A program made the translations under genes and the position numbers. From Paracoccus sp. MKU1 (lineage in GTDB: Bacteria > Pseudomonadota > Alphaproteobacteria > Rhodobacterales > Rhodobacteraceae): a stretch of 64,000 nt of DNA. The DNA lies in the NCBI RefSeq assembly GCF_001447385.1, contig NZ_LLWQ01000213.1:1-64000 (forward strand), read 5' to 3'. Shown here in pieces: positions 1 through 7,657 of this stretch. Each line of letters begins with the position of its first letter. Within the stretch, counting starts at the first letter, position 1. The notes beneath the pieces were generated by a model. The model was not told the origin of the DNA. It worked only from the letters and a program-made list of their open reading frames with translations, and ran no database searches.

Positions 1-381
1 GTCGGCGAAGATCGCCTCGGTCAACCCGTGCCGCTCCAGGAGATGCCGGAAGTTGAGGATCGTGGTCTCGTCGGGAATGCGGTCGTCGCCGAGCTCGATC
101 CCGGCAAACCGCCGCATTGCCTCGCTATCGTAGAGCGTCTCCTCGGCCATCGGGTCGCTCAGCGCGTACCAGTTCTGCAAGAAGTAGACCCGCAGCATCG
201 TCTCCAGCGGCATCGGTGGCCGCCCACCCTTCGGCCCCACCTTCGGATAGTGCGGCGCGATCAGCGCCAGGAGACGGCCCCATGGCACCACGGCATCCAT
301 CTCCGCCAGGAACTGCTCCCGCCGCGTCACCTTCTTCTTCATCGCTTCGCGAAGACCGGGAATGGCGGGCTGCTTCGGCAT
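1..381 (-). CDS. IS5-family transposase, N-terminal part (cut by window edge)
   Basis: The 127 visible codons read MPKQPAIPGLREAM... and contain the signature of the IS5-group transposase N-terminal domain: REQFLAEMDAVVPW near residues 22-35, a Gly-Gly-Arg-Pro-Pro stretch near residue 53, then LRVYFLQNWYALSD, RRFAGIEL and DETTILNFRHLLERHG. The DDE catalytic core would lie in the missing part. The frame is intact to base 1. The start at 381 is the first ATG after the terminal repeat. It moves its own DNA by cut-and-paste. Family assignment is firm; whether the copy is functional cannot be judged from this fragment. Confidence 0.88.
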   Translation of the reverse strand, partial: MPKQPAIPGLREAMKKKVTRREQFLAEMDAVVPWGRLLALIAPHYPKVGPKGGRPPMPLETMLRVYFLQNWYALSDPMAEETLYDSEAMRRFAGIELGDDRIPDETTILNFRHLLERHGLTEAIFAD

Positions 382-457
382 CGGCGGAACTCCTTAAAGG
401 CGTTCCCGCAGTCTATCAGATCACGCCAGAGCCGGGAGGTTCTTCAGGGGTTCCTTA
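1..457 (-). mobile_element. end of an IS5-family insertion sequence
   Basis: This is the 5' end of an IS5-type element: the transposase start (381) plus about 60 to 75 bases of terminal sequence. The rest lies left of the window. The outer boundary is set by where the dGTPase reading frame to the right loses sense, around 445-460. The terminal inverted repeat probably includes the bases around 438-457 (aggttcttcaggggttcc), but the other end is not available to confirm it, and no target duplication can be checked. The element is recent enough to have left the interrupted gene otherwise open. Confidence 0.7.
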
Positions 458-1235
458 TCTCTTCTTTGACTTCACGTTCAGTCGCCAAACCCCTCGCGAC
501 AATGTCTTCGATGTCATGAATGCCATAGGCAATGTCATCAGCGAGTTCGAGAATACTGCAGTCAAGGCTATGATGGGCTCCTTTGCCGTCGGCTGATGTT
601 ATCAGTTGCTTTTGATCGGCAACGGAAAATCCCTCAAGCGCCCATTCCACAACACTTTCCTCGTCTTCGTGGAACGACTTAGGCGGCTTCTTCACATAGT
701 CAGCGAGGTTGAAAGACTTCATCGAACGCGGATATTTCAACACTGCGAGAACCAAACGACGCGTCGGATACAGCCCTTTCCCTCGCGCCTTGTACTTCTC
801 AAGTTTCGTGAGAATGCGAAGGGTCTGCCCGTTTCCTTCGAATCCCCCATGGCGCAACATGGCCTTGTGCAGCGCTTGCTCTCCTTTGTGCCCGAAGGGC
901 GGATGCCCAAGATCGTGAGCGAGGCACGCGGCTTCAATCAGATCACGCGCTGGCAGCCAATCTTGCGCATCCTTGTGGAAGATGGCTTTCTTGAATTGCA
1001 GAGCTTCCAGTAGACCATAGCCGATCTGGGACACTTCGATGGAATGTGTCAGGCGAGTTCGATGAAAATCACCCTCGCCAGTACCCATCACCTGTGTCTT
1101 ACCTTGCAGCCGCCGAAATGCCGCCGAATGCATTATGCGCGCGCGGTCCCTCTGAAATGGTGACCGCTTATCTTTTGAACGGTTGGGCTGATCTTCGTGC
1201 AGACGTTCTTGGAAAAAGGCAACATTAGAGGTCAT
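444..1235 (-). pseudogene. dgt: dGTPase of the anti-phage dGTPase type, C-terminally truncated by the IS
   Basis: The frame encodes 263 residues of a dNTP triphosphohydrolase with HD-domain metal-site motifs: RLTHSIEVSQIG (His), LAHDLGHPPFGH (His-Asp pair) and a later ELADDIAYGIHD. Family members of this type are usually well over 400 residues, so roughly the last 40% is missing; the protein ends in a few residues read from the IS end. The enzyme would split dGTP to deoxyguanosine and triphosphate; relatives starve phages of dNTPs. The ATG at 1235 is preferred because AGGA lies about 8 bases upstream; a TTG at 1253 is less likely. The gene is visibly more A+T-rich than the core genes, which suggests recent transfer. 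The catalytic half is present but stable activity is doubtful. Confidence 0.8.
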
Positions 1236-1410
1236 AGGGATGTCCTGGAGCAAATACTCGGGGTCGATGCTAGATCGAAAAGCAAAGCCCTTGAATGGCA
1301 GTTATGAGGAAGCTGCGTTGCAACATCTTCATCGCGGGCGAACGTCCGGAGAGGGCCGAGCTTCTCAGTTGGCAGCCAGTCACGGAGCGGCAGAGATGTC
1401 CACCGCAAAG

Positions 1411-1444
1411 ACCAGAAAGAAAAGCCCGGTCAGGAGGACCGGGC
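1411..1444 (-). terminator. Rho-independent terminator after the ParB-like gene
   Basis: A perfect 8-bp stem (gcccggtc / gaccgggc, 1424-1444) with a 5-base loop is followed, on the minus strand, by a T-rich run (CTTTTCTTTC). It lies about 57 bases past the stop of the ParB-like gene. The rest of the 1236-1500 interval contains no recognisable gene. Confidence 0.75.
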
Positions 1445-1500
1445 GATGTGGGAAACGGAGCAGTGGTGGACGGGGTAGCGAAGGCCACCCCGCCTGAGCA

Positions 1501-3630
1501 TCATTCAGCGGCGACCATCGACTGGACGTCTTCCTCCTCGGTAGCTTCGTCGTCTTCATCGTCCACGGAGAGGAAGTCAGGCAGATCGACGGCATCCGCT
1601 GCGCCATCTACGGCGCTGTCGGCTTCGGCATCGCGCTCCACCATGCGCAGCGGCTCCGGAAGCCAGCCGGTTTCGGCCAGCAGGCGCTCGGCCTCCTTCG
1701 CCATGTCACCCTTCTTCAGGTGCTCGATGAGCTGGGCCGCCCGCTCGCCGGCGCCCTCATGCACCGCCTCGATGATCCGCGGCTTGGTCACACGGCCGAG
1801 ATAGTTGGCGACGGTCGGGCGCCAGCCCACCGCCACCATGTCGAGGCCCGTTGCCCGCGCCAGCCGGTCGGCCTGGGACAGGCGCACGTCGAGCCCGTGC
1901 TGGCTGACGCCCATACCGCCATAGGGGTTGGGCTTCTCGTGCAAGGCGTTGACGCCGAAACTGACGCAATGGGCGAGCAACTCCATCCGGGTGTCGTCGT
2001 CCTGACCGGAGAGCCAGTCCCAAAGCGCAGCATCGTCGGCAGGGATGTGATCGCCCCAGTGTTCGTGCCGCTCGGCGATGGCGCGCGCCGAGACGCTTTC
2101 GCCGATGTCGTCGGCCTGCGCCGGGAAATGAACCTCCCGGACATGGGCCTCCAGACACCCCTTGGTGGAATGCGGCAGGAAGCAATCGGTGACCAGCCGA
2201 TGCAGCAGCGCCGTCATGGCGACATGCGGGTTCGCCGCCACGGCATCGCGGAGCGCCAGCGTGCGATGCGCGGTCAGCTCGCTGACCAGGCGGTCGGGCA
2301 GAGGCCGGATGGATTCGACCTCATCGTCCTCCTCGTGTTCGGTCGCCGTGCCACCCACCATGATGACCGCGCGCTGCACACCACCGGACTCGCCTCCCTC
2401 GGGAGAACACCCATCAGCACCCTGCCCTTCCTGACCTTCCATCGCCTCGTCGTCGGCACGGACATAGCCGCGCTCGACGGAGAGCTGGCCGTCATGGCGG
2501 ATGCTGACGAAGACACCGGCCCTCGCCATCTGGTCCGCGTCATACCGCATCGGCCGGGCCTCGAAGGCCTCCAGCGCCTCCTCGATCTCGCCGAGCCGCG
2601 CGTCCACCTCGTTGGGGAACTCGTCAGCCTCGGCATATTCCGCCTCCAGCGCGTCGAACTCGTCCCGCAGCTTCTCACGCTCGGCACGTTCGTCGTCAGT
2701 CAGGTCGATGGTGGTGCCGGCCAGACGGCGCATGCCATTGGTATGGCCATAGGGGAAGTCCGCCGCGACCTCGATCCACTTCCAGCCTTCGGCGGCGATG
2801 GTCTCCGCTTCGGCCTTCAGCTTCTCGCCGGCCAGCCGGTCGAGCAGCACCGGGTCCTGAAGCCAGCCGCCATCGTCCTGCTGGAAGAGATCGCGCAGCA
2901 CATAGCCGCCCGCCGCCTCGTAAGCCTCGATGCCGACGAAGAGCGCCCGCTTGTCGGAAGCCCGCACCGTGGTCTCGGTCAGCATGCGACGGATGGTGTA
3001 AGGCTCCTTCTGCCAACTATCCTTGATCGCCTCCCAGACCTGTTCCTGCCGCGCATGGTCGTCGGAGACGGTGAAGGCCATGAGCTGTTCCAGCGTCATG
3101 CCGTCCTCGGCATAGGTCTCGAGCAGCGCCGGCGAGACCGAGACCAGGCGCAGGCGCTGCTTCACCACCTTGGCGTCGACGAAGAAAGCGGCGGCGATTT
3201 CCTCCTCGCTCATGCCCTTCTCACGAAGGACCTGGAAGGCGCGGAACTGGTCGAGCGGATGCAGCGGCGCGCGCTCGATATTCTCGGCCAGCGAGACCTC
3301 GTCGATCAGGATGTCGTCTCCGGCGTCCGAGACGATACAGGGCACCGGCGCGGTCTTGTTGAGGCGCTTCTGTTTGACCAGAAACTCCAGCGCCCGGTAG
3401 CGGCGGCCGCCAGCCGGCACTTCGAAGAGGCCGGTTTCCTGCCCTTCGGCGTCGAGCTCGGGGCGGACATGCAGGGACTGGATCAGCCCGCGGCGGGCGA
3501 TGGACTCGGCCAGTTCCTCGACCGAGATCCCGGCTTTCACCCGCCGGACATTGGACTGGCTGAGCACCAGCTTGTTGAAGGGGATGTCGCGCGAGGACGA
3601 CAGGGTGATCTTCTGAATGGCAGTGGCCAT
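1501..3630 (-). CDS. large ParB/RepB/Spo0J-type protein
   Basis: The 709-residue protein opens with a ParB N-terminal nucleotide-binding domain: IPFNKLVLSQSNVRR at residues 18-32, GGRRYRAL near 75-82 and LAENIERAPLHPLDQFRAF near 114-132. A helix-turn-helix region follows (MSEEEIAAAFFVDAKVVKQRL). The long C-terminal half is acidic and of unknown structure, ending in a Glu/Asp-rich tail. Canonical chromosomal ParB is about 290 residues; this larger type is typical of plasmids and integrative elements in alphaproteobacteria, next to radC, DUF2958 and ardC genes, as here. No ParA partner is visible, so a classical partition role is doubtful and a CTP-switch or nuclease-like role is possible. Start ATG has GGAG about 10 bases upstream. 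Confidence 0.85.
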   Translation of the reverse strand: MATAIQKITLSSSRDIPFNKLVLSQSNVRRVKAGISVEELAESIARRGLIQSLHVRPELDAEGQETGLFEVPAGGRRYRALEFLVKQKRLNKTAPVPCIVSDAGDDILIDEVSLAENIERAPLHPLDQFRAFQVLREKGMSEEEIAAAFFVDAKVVKQRLRLVSVSPALLETYAEDGMTLEQLMAFTVSDDHARQEQVWEAIKDSWQKEPYTIRRMLTETTVRASDKRALFVGIEAYEAAGGYVLRDLFQQDDGGWLQDPVLLDRLAGEKLKAEAETIAAEGWKWIEVAADFPYGHTNGMRRLAGTTIDLTDDERAEREKLRDEFDALEAEYAEADEFPNEVDARLGEIEEALEAFEARPMRYDADQMARAGVFVSIRHDGQLSVERGYVRADDEAMEGQEGQGADGCSPEGGESGGVQRAVIMVGGTATEHEEDDEVESIRPLPDRLVSELTAHRTLALRDAVAANPHVAMTALLHRLVTDCFLPHSTKGCLEAHVREVHFPAQADDIGESVSARAIAERHEHWGDHIPADDAALWDWLSGQDDDTRMELLAHCVSFGVNALHEKPNPYGGMGVSQHGLDVRLSQADRLARATGLDMVAVGWRPTVANYLGRVTKPRIIEAVHEGAGERAAQLIEHLKKGDMAKEAERLLAETGWLPEPLRMVERDAEADSAVDGAADAVDLPDFLSVDDEDDEATEEEDVQSMVAAE

Positions 3631-3690
3631 GTCAGGGTCTCCATGACGGACGCCGGGGAGCCTCTCTCTCCGGCAACCAGCCCGTCACGA
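3631..3690 (-). promoter_or_regulatory. structured 5' leader of the ParB-like gene (radC-RNA-like candidate)
   Basis: Directly upstream of the start, minus strand, lies a GC-rich hairpin segment (GCCGGAGAGAGAGGCTC then CCCCGGC), then CCGTC, two bases and the GGAGA Shine-Dalgarno. The same layout recurs before ardC and, shortened, before radC. The RNA family known as the radC motif occupies 5' leaders of radC, anti-restriction and other DNA-acting genes (recalled knowledge); membership here is inference. Confidence 0.45.
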
Positions 3691-3747
3691 AGCTCCCCCC
3701 ACTCCTTTCCCTCTCATGGCCGAGCCGCGGATGAATGCGCATACGCA

Positions 3748-4236
3748 TCAGAGCTCACCGCGGGCACGCAGGCTGGTCTCCCGGCCAGCACCGGTGATGA
3801 TGTGGTCGTGCAGTATCACCCCCAGGGACGCACAGGCGTTTCGGATTTCCTTGGTCATCGCGAGGTCGGCCGCCGAGGGCTCGGGATCGCCGGCCGGATG
3901 ATTGTGGACGATGATCAGCGCCGAGGCATTGAGCGCCAGGCAGCGCCGCAGCACCTCCCGGGGATAGACCGGGACATGATCGACCGAGCCGATGGCCAGG
4001 CATTCGTCAGAGATCAGCCGGTTCCTGCGATCGAGATAGAGGACATGGAAACGCTCCACATCGCCCCTGATGGTGAGGGCGCAATAGTCGAGCACCGCCT
4101 GCCAGGACGTCAGGACAGGGTTCTGATTGAGGTGGCGCAGCAGGATCTGCCGGGCCTCGTAGACCACCGTCTGCTCCTGGGCCGAGAAGCGGAGCGGTTG
4201 CGCTTCGATGGCGGATATTCTCGTGTTTCGTGTCAT
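3748..4236 (-). CDS. radC: RadC-family JAB-domain protein
   Basis: The 162-residue protein is a short, mobile-element-type RadC consisting mainly of the JAB/MPN domain. The metalloprotease-like motif HNHPAGDPEPSAAD is complete at residues 111-124 (His111, His113, Ser121, Asp124), preceded by the strand RFHVLYLDRRNRLI and the VYPREVLRRCLALNA helix. The helix-hairpin-helix of chromosomal RadC is missing. Its biochemical role is unresolved; DNA repair is the historical name only, and such copies track with plasmids and ICEs. The start at 4236 is chosen over longer options because GGAGAACAGG sits just upstream and family similarity starts there. Confidence 0.88.
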   Translation of the reverse strand: MTRNTRISAIEAQPLRFSAQEQTVVYEARQILLRHLNQNPVLTSWQAVLDYCALTIRGDVERFHVLYLDRRNRLISDECLAIGSVDHVPVYPREVLRRCLALNASALIIVHNHPAGDPEPSAADLAMTKEIRNACASLGVILHDHIITGAGRETSLRARGEL

Positions 4237-4264
4237 GGTCCTGTTCTCCGACGGGCAGCCGGCC
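4237..4264 (-). promoter_or_regulatory. short leader of radC sharing the CCGTC-GGAGA box
   Basis: Read on the minus strand, GGCTGCCCGTC runs directly into GGAGAACAGG before the ATG. The CCGTC/GGAGA pairing resembles the leaders of the ParB-like gene and ardC, but with two fewer bases between the boxes and a different upstream GC-rich segment. It is the weakest of the three. Confidence 0.3.
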
Positions 4265-4346
4265 GGGCGCCGAACTTTCACCGCGTCACGAGGAGAAGCG
4301 CCGCCCTCTTCCTGCGAAGCGAGCGGCGCCGAAGCTGCAGAACCCC

Positions 4347-4742
4347 TCAAGAACGCGGGGGCTCCGCATCGGGGCGTGTTCCGCCTGGCAGACGGCCCGA
4401 GCGATAAAGCAGGCGCTCGGCATCGCGAATGCTGCCGGCATCCCGGGCGGCCTCGGTCCAAACCGAGATCGGGAAATCCCCCGTGAACAGCAGATCCCTC
4501 TCGATACCCATGCCGAAGGGCAGCCGAATGGAGCGCAGTTCGTTGAGGCTCCAGGAGCCAAGTTCGGGGTAGCCAATGTCGGCCAGGCCAAACATGATGT
4601 CGCCGTCCTCATCGAGCTCGGTCGCAAGCCAGACACCGGCGCCAAAGGGATTGAAGAACTTCACGACCGGAATGTGATCCTGATCGCGATCGCGGCCATT
4701 CGCCAGCAAACGGTCACGCTGTGTGTCGGTCAGGAGGATCAT
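4347..4742 (-). CDS. DUF2958 family protein
   Basis: The 131-residue protein matches the DUF2958 pattern: MILLTDTQRDRLLANG at the start, VVKFFNPFGAGVWLATEL, then DGDIMFGLADIGYPELGSWSLNEL and GIERDLLFTGDFPISVW. These small soluble proteins accompany ardC in conjugative elements; no activity is established. The start codon overlaps the ardC stop as ATGA, so it is co-translated with ardC. Its C-terminal end lies about 110 bases before radC on the same strand. Confidence 0.85.
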   Translation of the reverse strand: MILLTDTQRDRLLANGRDRDQDHIPVVKFFNPFGAGVWLATELDEDGDIMFGLADIGYPELGSWSLNELRSIRLPFGMGIERDLLFTGDFPISVWTEAARDAGSIRDAERLLYRSGRLPGGTRPDAEPPRS

Positions 4743-5701
4743 GCCGCAGCCCTCCCTTCCGTCGGGGGCTGCCGCTCAACATCGGTGCTGTCGTCGGGCA
4801 GATGGGCCAGCAGCCAGTCGGCCGCCTTGCTGGCCTGCGAGGCGGCACGCACGATGGCCCGCGAATCCTCGCGCATCACCTCCAGCCACGCGCCCACGTA
4901 ATCGGCGTGGCGCACGGTCGGCACGATCCCGAGCGAGGCGCAACAAAACGCACTCGAAATCTCGGCGATCAGTTCCTCGAAAGCGTATGTCTTCGTGCCG
5001 AAATTCCCCGAGAAGTCCCGCCCCAACCGTGAGGCATGTCCTGTCGCGTGCCCCATCTCGTGCAGTGCCGTGCGGTGCCAGTTGATCGGCTCGAAATAGG
5101 CCTGCGGAGGGGGCACCTGCACGTAATCGAGCGCGGGAACATAGAAGGCGCGGTTGCCACCGATCCGGAAGTCGATACCAGTCGCGGCGATCAGTGCCTC
5201 GACCCGCGGCTCGATCAGCCCGGGCGGCGGTGGCGGTGCCTCGACGGCGATGTCGTCGGGCAGACCCTCGCATTGCGCCGCGTTGAACACGGTAAAGCGC
5301 TTCAGGAACGGGATGCTGTTTGCATCTTCTCCGGTCTCCCGCGCGCGGCGCTTCTCGTCGTCAGGCGTGAACCGGTCGGCATAAACGACGGTTGTGCCGC
5401 GCTCGCCCTTGCGGACATTACCGCCGAGCGACAGCGCCTGGCGGAAGGTCAACCAATGCTGGGTTGGATAGCCCTGCTGGATCACGGCTCCCCAGAGGAT
5501 CAGGACATTGATCCCGGAATACTGCCGACCCGTGCTGGCGTTGCGCGGCATGGCGAGCGGCGCTTGCGCCGCCGCCGTCCCCCAGGGCTGGACCCAGGGC
5601 AGCCGGCCTCCCTCCAACTCGGCGATGATCTTGTCGGTGATGTCGTCATAAAGGTTCGTGCCCGGGCCGCTCTTGCGGGCCGCGCGATGCTCTCTGGCCA
5701 T
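4739..5701 (-). CDS. ardC: ArdC-like anti-restriction protein
   Basis: The 320-residue protein has the ArdC layout. An N-terminal single-strand DNA-binding domain (LYDDITDKIIAELEGG at residues 18-32, then NASTGRQYSGINVLILW) is followed by a zincin-like domain with HEMGH at 214-218 and the third metal ligand in FEELIAEI near 241-248. Family members protect incoming single-stranded plasmid DNA from host endonucleases during conjugation. It heads a minus-strand block ardC-DUF2958-radC-parB-like, with a translational overlap to the DUF2958 gene. The start ATG has GGAGA about 10 bases upstream, within a structured leader. The full-length frame shows no obvious damage. Confidence 0.88.
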   Translation of the reverse strand: MAREHRAARKSGPGTNLYDDITDKIIAELEGGRLPWVQPWGTAAAQAPLAMPRNASTGRQYSGINVLILWGAVIQQGYPTQHWLTFRQALSLGGNVRKGERGTTVVYADRFTPDDEKRRARETGEDANSIPFLKRFTVFNAAQCEGLPDDIAVEAPPPPPGLIEPRVEALIAATGIDFRIGGNRAFYVPALDYVQVPPPQAYFEPINWHRTALHEMGHATGHASRLGRDFSGNFGTKTYAFEELIAEISSAFCCASLGIVPTVRHADYVGAWLEVMREDSRAIVRAASQASKAADWLLAHLPDDSTDVERQPPTEGRAAA

Positions 5702-5765
5702 CGGAATGATCTCCGCGACGGGCGCCGGAGGCCTCTCCTCCAGCCCTCAACCCGCCACGGCCGAA
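5702..5765 (-). promoter_or_regulatory. structured 5' leader of ardC (radC-RNA-like candidate)
   Basis: Minus strand: a conserved CGTGGCGGGTTG segment, then GGCTGGAGGAGAGGCCTCC that can fold on itself, GGCG, CCGTC, two bases and GGAGA, then the ATG. It aligns almost base for base with the leader of the ParB-like gene 2 kb away, although the downstream coding sequences are unrelated. This suggests a shared cis-regulatory RNA or operator. Confidence 0.5.
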
Positions 5766-6062
5766 CGGCCCGCACTCTCACTCTCAGGGGGCGTTGCGGG
5801 GTCTCCCCGCTGATGGGGGTGCGTCGGCAACGCCAGTGGCGACGAGGGGGAAGGCTTTCCCCCAGACAATCCTCGTATTCAGCCGAGGCAGGCATAAAAA
5901 GGCAAAAGCCACCAACCGCGAGCCGCCAATCCCCGACGTGTTGTAATCCCCAGGATATCTGCGCTTATCTGACACGCAATCGCGGTGCCTGCTTTCCAGC
6001 GCCAGACGCCTTCCTTCCCGCGAGCTCGGACTCAAAGCCAACGGGCAATAAAAGAGGACCAA
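5766..6062. other. divergent intergenic region between ardC and the H-NS-like gene
   Basis: I see no coding gene in this stretch. It contains two overlapping stem options on the same bases: GGCGTTGC (5790-5797) with GCAACGCC (5827-5834), and GCGGGG (5796-5801) with CCCCGC (5805-5810). A third hairpin, GGGGGAA/TTCCCCC, lies near 5846-5863. Promoters for ardC leftward and the H-NS-like gene rightward must lie here, but no convincing -35/-10 pair stands out. Confidence 0.5.
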
Positions 6063-6380
6063 ATGACGGATATCGATCTTAACGCCTTGTCGCTTCCCGA
6101 ACTGAAGCAGTTGCAAAAGAATGTTGCGAAGGCCATCGCCAGTTTCGAGGACCGTCGCAAGGCCGAGGCCCGCGCCAAGGTTGACGACTTGGCCCGCGAA
6201 CTCGGTTTCAGTTTCGACGAGCTTGCGGAAGCGGCTCCCACCCGGAAACGGGCGCCGTCTGCGCCCAAGTACCGCCATCCGGAAAACGCCGAAATCACCT
6301 GGTCCGGCCGTGGGCGCAAACCGGCATGGATCGCCGAGGCGCTGGCTTCGGGAAAATCGCTCGAGGATTTTGCGATCTGA
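6063..6380 (+). CDS. H-NS histone-like nucleoid protein
   Basis: The 105-residue protein has an N-terminal coiled-coil oligomerisation part (LSLPELKQLQKNVAKAIASF, then charged residues) and the H-NS C-terminal DNA-binding signature at about residues 76-97: YRHPENAEITWSGRGRKPAW. Proteins of this family bind curved A+T-rich DNA and silence foreign genes; copies on mobile elements often keep the element's own genes quiet. AGAGGA lies 7 bases before the ATG. It is followed after 15 bases by the pRiA4b ORF-3 family gene on the same strand, probably one transcript. Confidence 0.88.
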   Translation: MTDIDLNALSLPELKQLQKNVAKAIASFEDRRKAEARAKVDDLARELGFSFDELAEAAPTRKRAPSAPKYRHPENAEITWSGRGRKPAWIAEALASGKSLEDFAI

Positions 6381-6395
6381 TCGGGGAGACCTGCC

Positions 6396-7013
6396 TTGTA
6401 CCAGCCCGCGAATGCCGTCCGCCTGCATGTCTCTCTGGCGGAGATTGACCCGCCGATCTGGCGGCGACTTGTCGTGCCGTCGGACTGGACGCTCGACAGG
6501 CTGCACTTGGTGCTGCAGGCCGCGTTCAGCTGGACCGACAGCCATCTGCATGAGTTCCGGATCGGCGGGCTGCGCTATGGCGACCCCGATCAGCTTGAGG
6601 ATGGTTTCGGGGGCCCGCAGACCTTCGACTACACTGAGGTCAGGCTGGCGGATTTCACCGGCCAGGATCTGACCTTCACTTATCTCTACGACTTTGGCGA
6701 TGACTGGACCCATGTGATCCGGATCGAGGAGTGGCTATCCCTCGATCCCCTGCCCCGCCACGCAGAATGCACCGAAGGTGCCCGTGCCCGGCCGCCCGAG
6801 GATGTCGGCGGCCCCTGGTCCTATGCCGATTTCCTCGAGACCATCCGCGATCCGAACCATGAGGACCACAGTTCCAACCTTCGCTGGGCCGGCGGGCATT
6901 TCCATCCGGACTGGTTCGACATCGACCTGATCAACAAGGATCTGCGCAACACCTTCCGCAAGAACACCAGCCGACGCCTGCATCAGCCCAAGCCAAAGCC
7001 TTCTGGTCGGTGA
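6396..7013 (+). CDS. plasmid pRiA4b ORF-3 family protein
   Basis: The 205-residue protein matches the pRiA4b ORF-3 family: LHVSLAEIDPPIWRRLVVP near residues 10-28, LHLVLQAAFSW, SHLHEFRIGGLRYGD, then FTYLYDFGDDWTHVI and a C-terminal Asp/His-rich stretch ending near NTFRKNTSRR. These proteins are common on plasmids and transposons; no biochemical role is established. The start is TTG at 6396, supported by GGGGAG 8 bases upstream and by family similarity beginning at once; no in-frame ATG is near. It probably shares the H-NS transcript. Confidence 0.85.
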   Translation: MYQPANAVRLHVSLAEIDPPIWRRLVVPSDWTLDRLHLVLQAAFSWTDSHLHEFRIGGLRYGDPDQLEDGFGGPQTFDYTEVRLADFTGQDLTFTYLYDFGDDWTHVIRIEEWLSLDPLPRHAECTEGARARPPEDVGGPWSYADFLETIRDPNHEDHSSNLRWAGGHFHPDWFDIDLINKDLRNTFRKNTSRRLHQPKPKPSGR

Positions 7014-7280
7014 GCGCAGAGGGCTCGGCCCTCAAGGCGGTGCCGCGGGCCAGGATGACCCTCCTCCCAGCTGTTCAGATTTCTGGCATCGCCTCTGTGC
7101 CCGCCTGGATGCATCCCATCGTAAAACAGATCGTCGCCTACGTCTGAAGGTCGCCCCCCATCAGATACGCTCCTTATGTGCGACCGGATTGCGCGTCTTG
7201 CCGTCGTTCCTTGGCTCCCACATCAATGTTACCTATACGTCTCTTCAGACAACATGAAGATATGGATACAGATCATATTC
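7014..7280. other. intergenic region before hipBA, no gene seen
   Basis: No open frame with a ribosome site or family similarity is visible here. The second half becomes clearly A+T-richer toward the predicted hipBA promoter and contains one GGATA (7264-7268), half of the E. coli-type HipB operator; a matching TATCC occurs only at 7344-7348, just before hipB. Confidence 0.45.
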
Positions 7281-7309
7281 TTGCTGTTTTAGCGGGATGA
7301 TGATATGTT
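7281..7309 (+). promoter_or_regulatory. predicted sigma-70-type promoter of hipBA
   Basis: TTGCTG (7281-7286) and TATGTT (7304-7309) are separated by 17 bases in an A+T-rich stretch about 40 bases before the hipB start. HipB-type antitoxins repress their own promoter, so an operator is expected to overlap this site. Confidence 0.45.
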
Positions 7310-7348
7310 TTCAGATCAATATCGATCACATGAATCGCAAAGGTATCC

Positions 7349-7657
7349 TTGGTGCCCGAAACAACCTCTCTTCACACGATCGGCGCACAGCTTCGCCGGG
7401 CGCGGCTGGCCGCCGGGTTGACCCAGGAACAGGTCGCCGAGTTGGCTGGCATTTCCCGCCCGCGCTACCGCGACATCGAGACGGGCGCTGCCGCCGCGCG
7501 CGCCACTACTCTGATGAATGTCGCACGCGCGCTCGGGCTCGAGATGATGTTGATCCCGCAATTCCTGGTGCCCGCGGTCGGCACCCTGCTCAGCCCCGAG
7601 GCTGGGGAGGATGCCCCGGCTTTCGCACCGCAGCCGGAGCCTGACGATGAGCGCTGA
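7349..7657 (+). CDS. hipB: HipB-like antitoxin, XRE-family regulator
   Basis: The 102-residue protein carries a Cro/CI helix-turn-helix at about residues 11-65: IGAQLRRARLAAGLTQEQVAELAGISRPRYRDIETG, then a short Pro/Glu-rich tail. It should bind and neutralise the kinase encoded next and repress the operon. Start is TTG at 7349 or GTG at 7352, both behind AAAGG; the exact first residue is uncertain. The hipA start lies inside the end of this gene (11-base overlap), the usual coupled antitoxin-toxin layout. Confidence 0.87.
   Translation: MVPETTSLHTIGAQLRRARLAAGLTQEQVAELAGISRPRYRDIETGAAAARATTLMNVARALGLEMMLIPQFLVPAVGTLLSPEAGEDAPAFAPQPEPDDER

Noticed and set aside
1720..4407. An 895-codon plus-strand frame opposite the ParB-like and radC genes
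   Set aside because: Its translation is Arg/Gly/His/Leu-rich without any domain, and the opposite strand has clear family proteins with ribosome sites.
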